Origin: an uncultured Clostridia bacterium
GTDB taxonomy: Bacteria > Bacillota > Clostridia > Christensenellales > UBA1242
NCBI GenBank assembly: GCA_905235475.1
Contig: CAJOLU010000001.1
Location: 1 to 38,916, forward strand
Reading direction: 5' to 3'
Length of the DNA: 38,916 nucleotides
A model generated the notes under the pieces. It ran no database searches and was not told where the DNA came from. It saw nothing but the letters and a program-made list of their open reading frames with translations. Each line of letters opens with the position of its first letter. Position 1 is the first letter of the stretch. The translations under genes and the position numbers were made by a program. Positions 25,601 through 37,600 of this stretch are shown here, one piece after another.

Positions 25601-28600
25601 TTTTGTTAAATGCTCTAACAATAATGTTATCACACCATATTATGTTGCTGTTTTGCCAAGTTACTTATTGAATTTCACTGATGATGTTGATAATTATGAA
25701 ACAAGAGTGTTAGAGATTATAAATGATAACAAAGCGGAAATTAACGAAGTTGGACTATGCAAAATTATAAGTATAAATGTTGCAAACGGAGACCAATATT
25801 CACCATACAAAATTGAAAAACTTTCAGACATGCAAAACATACATAATAGCACTGTAAATGAATCAGGTAAATATTTTGTTATAACAAATGACCTTGAATT
25901 TGATGAAAGTTGGACGGCATTTGAGTTGAAGGCAAACATTTCATCGCAAGATGACGCAATGTATTCAATTTATGATGTCACAACGCCATTATTTGACACT
26001 ATTGATGTAAGTGCTGGCGTTAGCAACATAAGCATACGCTATCAAGAAATAAATGTAACAACAAATGAGTTTGGTCTTTTGGCAATAGAAAACAAAGGAA
26101 CAGTTTCAAATGTTAGCATTTATCCAAGTTACACTACCACTGGAACAAGTCAAATTACTATCACACAACAAAATGACGCAGACATTGTTGTTGGTTCTCT
26201 TGTTGCAAAAAATAGTGGGAACATCACAAACTGCTATGGTCAAACAAATATTGTTGTTAACCTAATTTCAACAGAAAATAATGCAATTATTGGTGGATTT
26301 GTTGGGCAAAATGAAGGAAACATCAAAGTTGAACCAGTTTCTGAGATTCTATACGCTTCAACATTCACTTCCACAATAGAGGTAAAAGGTCCAACACAAG
26401 TTGGTGAATATGAAGTTGGGGATTGCTATTTTAATGGTGACAAGTATGTTGTGATTACTGATGACACATTTAATGCGGAAAATATAACTATCTACAAAAA
26501 CACAGAAAATAGTTTTGTGGGTGGACTTGTGGGAATTAATAATAATGTTATAGACAGCACTCCAACCATGAGTGCAACAGTGGATAAACTCACAAATATT
26601 AATGTCATTAGCAATATTACGGCGCCAATTTGTGATAATGTTGGTGGAATTGCTGGTCAAAACAATGCAGTTATTAAAGGTGTTTTGGTTTCTCCAAAAA
26701 TTGAGGCACGAAATAACATTGGTGGTGCTGTTGGGGTAAATAATTCAACTGCATCTCCTAGTTTGAGCTATGTTTTAACAGAGTTCTATAACAACAGAAA
26801 TGATAAAACATCAATTTATGCAAATGAAAATGTTGGAGGTCTTGTTGGGACTGATGATGGTAGCCAAATTAATGCTTGTTATGTAACATCATACATCAAA
26901 AATGAACAGGTTGATATAACCAGAAATCAAGGTTTTCATGGAGACATCCACGCCAACAATAATATTGGTGGTCTTGTTGGAAAAGGCACGAAAACAAACA
27001 TTTCTCAATGTTTTGCAGATATCAGTATTGGACTTAACGGCGAAGAGGATGCAGTTGCTGGTGGACTTGTTGGAACATTGAATGTTCAAAACATGAACGG
27101 TCAAATTTCAACAAGTTATGCAATAAACAATTTTGGCACCACTGATCGTGGATTGTTTAACAATAAAATGGGGCAACTTGTTGGAGTTATTGTCGTAAAT
27201 GAAGCAACAAATGTTTTATCAAATTGCTATGCTGTAACAAATGGCGGCGTATTAAATGTGATAATTGATGATGTTTTAACTGGCTATTGCTATGAGGCAC
27301 TTGCTAATGTTTTGATTAGTGGAACATATTCTTCTCTTATAACAGATGATGATGTGGAAGGGCTTTCAACACAATACAAAAATGTTTGCACCAATTGTTA
27401 TTATGCCAATGTCACGGTTATTGCACCAACTGATATATATGATCATATAACAATCAGAACCATAGAAGAGATGCAATCACTTTCAAACTATAATAACTTT
27501 GCATCAAGTGCTTGGGCTATTATCTACACAGCAAATGGCGGCTTCCCAATACTAAAAGTTAATCTCAATGGTTATTCATTTGAATTATACAATTCTCAAA
27601 TTGGTTCGATTGGGATTGAAGAATATAAGTCAGACGACTTTTTTGAAACAATATTGCCAAAGTTTGCCAAGTTTGCTAATGATCAATTTGTTGTTATTCT
27701 AGATATGCTTTATCAGGAAGGGAAACAAGGATTTACATTAACACTTGAAGATTTGCTTACTTTAAACCTTGAGGCTGGAGTTAAAATAGAGGACTTTGAA
27801 GTTGTTTCTCAAGATGAAAGCATTGTGCAAGTTGAAGAAAATAACAAGAATGATGAATCTAGGTTTGTTCTTAATTTCCAAAAAACTGGATTAGTGAAAA
27901 TTTCAATTCAGGCAAAACAAAATAGTGCAATTTCAAAGACAATTCAAATTTGTGTTGTTGGTGGATTTGAAGATTACATTATTTCAAATGAAGAACTCTA
28001 TATTGCAAAGGGTGGTTCAAACACCACTATCATAACATATGAACAACAAAGTAACACTTTTTATAATGATAAAAACCTTGTTAAGTTGGAAGTGGTTGAG
28101 TTGGAAGAGGGTGGAGAAATCCCAGATCCAAATGTAACAGCAAATGGAAGTGAGTTTTCATCTCAAGTGATTGATAAGCTCGATCTCACAACAAACAAAA
28201 CAATAATGTTTACTGGAATTGGAAATGCTGGAACAACAAACCTAATAAAAATAACTCCATACATAACAGTTTACTTCTCTAATGAATTGGGAATTGTTCA
28301 AAGTTATGACCTTCTTTTGAAAACTTCAGCTGAAGCAAGTTATGTTATAACACCTCAAAGCATTAAATCTAATTTCACAGAATTTAAAACAATTACAACA
28401 AATGTTTTTGAAGGGGTTAACAGCATAAATCTTAATGAAGACAGTGCTTCTCTTCAAAATAGTGGAAGATTGGATGTTGAATTGGTTATTAGTTCAGATG
28501 CAATTAATGAAATAAAGGGTGCAATTCAAGACAATCTTAATGTTATTGTAACCAAAAATGTGTTTAATGAAGACACTCAACAATATGAAGAAATAGAATA

Positions 28601-31600
28601 TGGTGTTGCCATAAATTGGGACGAAAATAAGTTTGAGCTATCTGACACAAGTGCTATTATGTTTAGTCAAAATATTGTTGATGGAAAAATGATTTTGAGT
28701 TTTTCTTTGGAACACGAGAAGAACAAGATGACATATGAAGAAACTGAAAACTGGTATTTCAGTTATCAAAACCAAGATGGAACTTTAAAAACGGCAGAAT
28801 TGAACGTTGTGTGGTTACCTTCTAGTATTGAAAATATTGAAGTATTGCATTTTATAAACAAAACAGAATATGCTGATGGAATGTTTGCAACAGTTGGTGT
28901 GGACCAAGCAACAAGCAAAATTGCAAGTGGTTCCACGGGTGTTTTGAAAATTAGTATAACACAAGAATATTCTAATTATGATTACCTTATTGTTAAAGGC
29001 GTATCCAGTGCTGATGAGATAACTTTTGCAAGGCTTATGGAATATGTGGGAACTGATGGAAATAGAAAACTTGTTAGTGACTTTGGGTTATATTCTGAAC
29101 CTCTTTTAGATGGTGGAATCAAACTTGAGAATCTCTTTGGAAAAGATGTGAATGATGGATATGTTAATGCTGGAAATGGAGTTTATTATGTTAGCACATT
29201 AACTAGGATTGGTTTGCCAGAAAACACGGAGTTTTTGATTGATGTTTATGCTTATAAAATAACAGAAAGCGGAGATCAACTTGTTTACTCAACAAATCAA
29301 AGGAATGAAACAACCAAACTCTTGTCTGCCTTTGCTCCTTATGTTTATTTGTCTGTTGCTGATGATGTTGCAAGAACAACAGATGGTGGTTTGCTTGCAA
29401 GAGGAACAAGTTTACAAATTAATATGGTTGGAGTTTTGGAACAATCGTCTGTGTCTGTTTCACTTTCTGGATTCTTGATACCAAGTGGTGGTGGAAATGT
29501 TTTAACAAATTGTATTCACACTTGGAAAAATATGGATGCAACAACGAGTCTAAACTTCCAGGCTTCTTTTGATGTTTATGCAGGTATAAACAGTTTGGCG
29601 GCAAACACTGATGGAAGATTAACGCTTAGTGCCACTGTGCAATCTCAAGGTTTTTCAACAACAACAGAAATATATTTATATCTGGTTGATTATCTTGTGA
29701 CAGGTGTGGGTGTTGAAAAGGTTGATGACGACGGCATTTATGCCATCAAGATTCAAGATGGTTATAAACCTCTAAGATTAACGCTTGGCACAGCCTTTGG
29801 GGATTTTTCAATAACATCAAATAGTGATGACAACTTGTCAAATGCTTGGGATATGGTGAAAGAATTTTATACCATCTCAACAGATGATGCTTCTTATTAC
29901 ACTGACATTTATAATAGTTTTAAAAATAGTTATCAAATAATAACACAAAATGTTATAGACAAAGTTAAAGAATTTAACGCTTTGGGAACAAGGAATGCTG
30001 CAGAAGGTGCCACAATTTGGCAATATAGAAATTCTAATTTGAATGTTGCTGCGAATAGTTATGAATATTTCTATTTAATGGTTGACAACAAAGTTAATCA
30101 CACCAATGTTGTTAGCATTTGGGGAAAACAAGCAGTTAACATAAATCTTTCTGTTAATTTGCATAGAGGGGCAAAACTTTCACAAAATGGAAACTACTAT
30201 GATTTAATTTTGCAAGCCACAAGCATAACAGAAAGTTATCTAGATGTTTCTAGTGGCGATTATTATTATGAATTTACCATTCAGTTTATAGATGATAGTT
30301 CAAGTGATTTGCCAATTCCAATTTCCTCAGAACAAGAGTTAAAAACAATGGTTGCTGGTGGACACTATATACTAACAAAAGATATAGTTGTTACGAACTG
30401 GGTTCCTTTAACAACACAAATTGGAAGTTTGGATGGAAATGGTTATAAAATAATTGTTAAAAACTATAATATCACAACAACAGGTTCAACTGGGGCACCT
30501 TTAACTTCGTTGAATGCTGGTTTGTTTGCAAGTATTTCAAATTATTATGACACAAAAACAGAGAGCACAGAGCCAACAAGACTTACAAACATTGTTTTAG
30601 ATGTTTCTCAAACCGTTGTTGTTAATCTTGGAAATGCAACTGGCGTAAACTTTGGTTTCCTTGTTGGATGTAATGATGGTGGAGTTATTTATAACTGTGA
30701 AGTTATTAGCGGAGTTAGTTCACGTAGGGCAAAACTTACAATAAATTCTGATGTTGATGTTGACATTATTGCAGAATCTACACAGCTATATGATTCTTCT
30801 TATACTGTTCAGAAAACAATAAGTGATTTTGAGGAATATCTTGAGTATTACCAAATACGTCAACAAACAAAAGATTTGGTTGGGACAAAAGAAAATGGAA
30901 TGTATTCATTCATTTTAGAAGATGGAACACGAATTGAGAATGTTGATGCTGATAAGTATGATAATTTTGAAGAATTATTCTATAAATATGAGCAATATAT
31001 TGAAATTGTTGGCAAACAAGGAAAATCCCTAGTGCTGGCAGATGGTGAAGTGGTAAATATTTTTGGCGATAGTGCAAAAAATCTTGGCTTTAATGAAGGA
31101 ATAATATATAATTCCACTGATGGAACAGAAGTTGTTGGTGCAACACAAGAAAATGTTATGGCAGATGGCTCTGTTTATTTGCAGGGCGGATATTATGTTT
31201 TCAAAACAAGTTATGTTGAACTAACAGATGAAAGCCTTAGCGTCTTTAACTATGACGCTTGGAAAGGCGTGTATGATGAAGTTGTTGCAAACAATAATTT
31301 AGGACAATATGCAAAAGATGTTAGCGACAAGATTTTGGAATCACAAGACACAACTATCATATATGTTATCTCTGGAGCAACTGCCTCAAGTTCTTCTACT
31401 ATAAATATTGGTGGACTTGTTGGAGAAAATGCTGGCTTCATTTCAAACTCCAGAATTGGTAGGCTTGATGATGTGGTTGTAACAACAGAAGAAAATCAAG
31501 GAAGAAGTGGTGTTGACGAAAATAATGATGGCATTGTTGATTCGTTGATGCAAGACTATGGCTTAAGCATTTTTGGGTGCGGTCGTCTTGGTGGATTTGC

Positions 31601-34600
31601 TGCAATTAACTCTGGAGTGATTAGTGCAAGTTATTTTGCAAATTCAAACCTTGTTAATATGCAAGAAATAACAAACAATCAATACATAACAACCGGTGGT
31701 TTTGTTGCTTTAAACAGTGGGGAAATTAACACCAGTTATGTGGAAGGCCGCAAGGACGAAAATGAAATAAGTTTTGTAACACAGACTAATATACTTGATG
31801 GTGTGAAAACTGAACGTGCAACATTTACCATCAAAGGAATCGAATACGATTATCAAAGTATTGAAAATACACAGCCAACAATTTTGCAAGGTGGTAAAAT
31901 TGTGGCAATTGTTTCAAGTGACAACACATTTGTGTTAGATGGGGTTGAATACACAATTATTAACACAGAAGGCGACAACTACATGATAGATTATGTTAGA
32001 AGAACGCGTAACAACATCTATTTTAGTGGTGAAATTGGTGGTTTTGTTCACATAAATGATGGAGAAATTGAAAACTCATATTCAAACATAGGATTAAAGA
32101 GCACACTTTCTGTTGGTGGATTTGTTTATAACAATAGGCAAACTTTATCTTCAATTAAAGACTGTTATTCTGCATGTGCAATAGATAATGAAAACGCTAT
32201 TAATGGTGCTTTTGTTGGTTCTAACAAGGCACACGATGTGTATAATAGTGGAATTGTGGAAAATTCATATTATCTAATTGATTCAGCCGTAACACAAAAC
32301 AGCAAAGAATTAGCATCGGCAGTTGATGCCATAAACCTTTGTGTTTATAACAACTTGCTTTTGGGCTTCGTGTTTGAAACCGAAGGGCAAAATGGGATTT
32401 GGACTTTGGATAAAAACAATGAATTTGATGGTCCAAAACTTGTGGAAGCAAATAGATATGCTTATTCTTCTAGAGTAATTGTTATGAATCAAGGTATGAG
32501 AACCTGCATTTACACAACTTTTGGTAATAAAGAAAATCCAAGAATTGTGTATAGTAAAGCATCATTTAATAACATTGCCGTTAACGATAGTTTCAAGGTT
32601 GCTGAGAATGTTAGAGTTGTTGCAGACATAGATTTTGAACAACAAAATCCAACATTTAATGGAGAGCTTTCTTCAAAATTTAGTATTGATGGCACATCAT
32701 TCATTGGAAATGGAATGACTTTAAAGAATGTAAACATTGTTGCAGATGAGAACACACAAACTGACTATTTGGGATTGTTTAAGACTATTGAAGGTAAAGG
32801 AGTTGTTTCTAACTTAAATCTTGTTTTGAGCGCTTTTGATGGAACTATGACAGAATATGTTGGTTCGCTTTCTGGTTGCGTGAATAACGCTTATGTAAAC
32901 AACATTAAAGTTAGTGCAGAGGTAACAGATATATCAGTTAGAGGAAGAAATGTTGTTGGTGGTGCTATTGGACTTGTTGCTGGCGCAGACTCAAAAATAG
33001 CCAATGTGGAATGTTCTATTTCAGTTAATAGCACATATGATGCTATGAGTGCTTCAAACATTCAATTTATTGTGGAAAATCCATCATCAAATGCAAATAA
33101 AAAAATTACAAACATACAAAATGTATCTTATGCTGGTGGAGTTGTTGGTGCAGTGATTTCTTCAACAAGAAGATATAATGATCCAGTTTTGGTTAACTGT
33201 TCAGTTGTTGGGAACTTTATAATGAAAGCCGAAGTTGTTGGTGGAATTGCTGGTTTTGTTTCTGAGAAAGCAGCCATAACAGAATGTAAGTTAATTCTAA
33301 ATAGTTCAGCAACTGGACAAGAAATTCAATCAGGCTCCATTGCTGGTGGACTTGTTGGAGAAAATAGGGGATTAATTTCATTCTCTTACATCTCTTTAGA
33401 TGAAAAAACACAAGATGCAAGTGATAAGAAATTGCGAGAAGATGGACTTTATGATGAGCAAATTGGAACAAGCAGTTTATTCACTGGAGAAAATAATGTT
33501 ATAGGTGGACTTGTTGGGCTTAATGTTGGAACAAACAAGACTAGTGAAACAGAATATAGTGGAGGAATTAGGTTTAGCTATTCAAGAGTTAGAGTTGTTA
33601 ATGAAAATGCGCTAGCCGCTGGTGGACTTGTTGGAATGGCTGTTGCAAGCATTGATGAAATTTCTACTGTGGAAGGTGTTAATGTTGAAGGTATCGCAAA
33701 CGTTGTTAATGGATCTTATATTAGAAGATATAGAAACATAATTGGTGATGAAGCAACATATAAAGAAAGAAGTGGTGACACAGAAGTTATGCGTCAATCG
33801 CTATTCTTATATGGTGTTTACACAACTGGTTCGGTGAAAGCAAGCAAAGTTGCTGGTGGATTGGTTGGAGTTGCAACAGCACTTGTTAGCACGATGGAAA
33901 ATGATGTAATGAGTGCTTCTGTTGTTGTTCTGCCAGACACTGTTTCAGTAATGCAAGGAAACTATAATGGTTTTGTTATTGGAAAAGCAAACTTCATAGC
34001 TGAAAAAAGAGATACAGCAGGAGAAGTGAAAAATGTTTACTTCTCACAAAATGGTTGTGTGGATTCTTCAGGAGGTATTTCAACAATTGTTGGTTCATCT
34101 AAAAACTTAATTGGTAACATAGACAATGATTTATTGTTGGATGATAACTACTTTAAGAAAATGAATGAAACTGCAACCCCTATAAAATACTATAGTTTAT
34201 TTGATGTTATTCATTATAGCCAAAACCATAAAATAGCATTTGAATTTATGTGGAATTTGGAATCTAACTATATGGTGGACAGCAAGTTTGAATCATATGT
34301 TTTTCCAAAACTTACAAAAGGCTTAAAAATCAAAACAGACGATATTTTAACTGTGGAAGATTATTTAACAATTGTTAAGGGTGGTGAAAGAGGAAATTAT
34401 AGAATAATAGGCAACCTCGAATTTGACTTTAATGAAACGATAAATGAAAAAACAATTGCGGATTGGTTTAATTCATTGTATGGAGAAAAGGGCCCAAGTG
34501 GAACAATTTCTGGTGTGCCATTAGATTCTGCAACACGTGTGACAATAACTATAAAGAACAATAATTCTGGAATCCCATTTTTTGGTGGAAATATTGAAGG

Positions 34601-37600
34601 GCTAAAAGTTTCAAATATTGATTTTGTGTTCGAAAATGACCACAATATGGAACCAATACGTGATGAAAGTTCATCAATTAATAATAATTTGTATTGGGGT
34701 TTACTTGCAAATACTGCATCTTCTTGTGAGTTTATTAACATAAATGTGAAATACCCTCATGATAAGGAAATAAATGTTAACAAATTTAATGCGGTTGGAG
34801 GACTTGTGGGATATTCAAGCTCAAACAGTTTTAACAAGGTTGATGTGGAAGGAGTTTCACTAGTTCAAACAGAATATGAATTGTGGGATGAGAATGTGAA
34901 ATCTTTATACTTTGGTGGCGTCACTGGGCTAAGTAATTCAGACCAGTTGGATGATGTTAGGGTAACAACATCTTCAATAATAATCACAACCACAAATGCT
35001 CCATCTGATGTAAAAGTGTTTGTTGGCGGAATTAGTGGTGCCGCTAGCACACAATATTGGATTAACAACAACAGAAGCAGTGCTTCAAGCAGTATTAATA
35101 ACTTATGTATAGAAATGACTACTAAAGATGTGGAAGAAAATATTGTTGGAACTGTTTATGCTGGGGGAATTTGTGGACAAGTTGTAAGTTCTGGAATCAT
35201 TAAAGCAACACATATTTATAATTCAACAATCACAGTAACAGCCAAAGATGCTTCTATTGGTGGACTTAGTGGGTATGTAAGTGGCACATTAATAACAAAT
35301 TGTTCTGTTGAGAATGAGTCTTCAATAACAGCACATTTATGGGGAACGAACGCTTATGTTGGTGGAATGATTGGAAACAGTTCTTGTAAAATTGAACATC
35401 TAAACAATTCACTTCAAACAAATGGTGCAATTTCATCAAATGCGACAAACATAAACATTCAAGTTGATGCCCAAAATATGAATGGCATACTTTATGTTGG
35501 TGGTTTGGTTGCATATTTGGATTTAGATGATTTTAATATAACATATGATAACGTAACTCCAAATGAAGTTGGATTATTTAACCAAAATCAAACAAGTGGT
35601 TCTATTTATGTTAAAGGAAATCACAATAATACGGCATATATTGCTGGAATTTTTGGAACTGTTGTCACGAAAAAATCAGATTCAAAAGTTGCAATAAGTA
35701 AATCTGCGAGCAACACAACCCTACATGCAGAAGATATTCAAAAAGTTTATATGGGTGGTGTGTGTGCTGATTGTAGGGTTATTCTAAATGTTGTTGCCAA
35801 CTATGCAAGTTTAACAAATGAATATAGCGGATCAATAGATAATAATTGTGTAAGTTATATGGGTGGAATTGCTGCATACACATCTGGACTGATTAACACA
35901 TGTTTAAGTTTGGGAGCAATTTTTGAACCAAGTTTTGTTGATTATACTTATATTGATGGAAGTGGTGTCAAGGAAGAACAAAAATCATATGCTGAAGCAA
36001 TTGTTGCGGGGATTTTAACTCCTGAGGAGTATGTGTTTAATAGCTCTTGCCTCTACTCAAGTGATTTCACTGGAATTCTTCAAACAATTGGCAATATTAA
36101 GGAAGATCAAAATGTTAGTGCTAGCGATGTTTTGACAAAAACATTGTTACCTGTGGCAGATTTTGCTCAAACAACTAGTGATACAACGGGTTATGATTTA
36201 ATTCACATACAAGGACTAAACAGTGTTCGCGCAAACAGATTGTCAAGCTTTAATTCCCTAGAGAACAACAAGATTTATATTTTAACTAAAGATATATCCG
36301 AAGTTAATGAAAGTGTGACACTTGATGTTGAAAATGTTTCAATCGTTGGTTGTGGTGCAAAAGTTACAACAAATGGGTGTGCACTCTTTGAGGAAATTCC
36401 AGCAAGAGTGTTGGTATCTTCTTTGCAAGTTGTTTCTAGTGTTGAGATTGAAACAACCAGCAATTTTGGGCTTTTGACAATTGAAAACAATGGTCTGATT
36501 TCAAACTGTATGGCAGGAAGTTTGCCAACACAAAATCAGGTTGAAAGTTCTAACATAAATGTTAAATATTTGAGTAATGGCTTGGCAGGCGAAGACAAAA
36601 AACCAGGTTGCAGTGAAAGTGGCATTTTAACCATAAACATTGCAAGCACTGCAAATAATATAAGTGTTGGTGCTTTGGTTGGAATAAACAACAAAGTTAT
36701 AGTAAACAGCTTAAGTTATGCGGATGTTAACATTAACACTGAAAGCACAAACATAGTTTATGCCTCTAACCTTGTTGGAGAAAACAAATTTAAAGTTAAT
36801 TACTCCTATGCTCTTGGAAAATTGAATGTTAATGTTGCACTACATGCGAGCAGTTGTGTTGGAGAGGTTATTGGAAAAACAATAACAAACAAACAATCGT
36901 ATGTTAATCAACTTATTGGTTATGTGGATGTTAACACTGTTTCTAGCGCGGTTGGTGGTGTTGTTGGTGGCTCAAATATGGGAAACACTGGAATGTTCTA
37001 TGTTTACGATTTAAGCAGAACAACAGTTACTGGTTGGGGTGCGACAGGACTTACAATGAGTAAAATATATGAAAAACAAACAATTCAACCAGATTCAAAC
37101 TTCTTTATTGGTGGATTTGATAAAGATGCAAACTATGAATATCTATATGGGCTTTACACTTTAAGAATTCATAAAGATATGTTTGGCTTGAAGACTTATA
37201 ATTCTGAAAAATATGAAATTGAAAACTTTGCAGAATTTAATTTAATGAACCATCTAGGCAACAACACATCTTATGTGTTTGTTAGAGATTTGGTTGTAAC
37301 CACAAAACTTAACAATACTAACATTGACACTAAAACAGGTTTAACCATTGATGGGGCAGGACATTATTTGTTTGCTAATCAATTGATAGATTCGGGAACG
37401 GGTGTTTACACAGTATTCAATATAAAAATGAATGGTGGAACAATTAAAAACATTATGTTTCAGTTTGGTGACACCACCATTAATACAAGTGGAAATGTTA
37501 TAATTGCTCCAATAGTCAGACAAATTAGCGGTGGAACAATTTCAAACTGTGCTGTTGTTGGTGATGTTACACTTACAAGCACATATGAAAGCACAAATAA

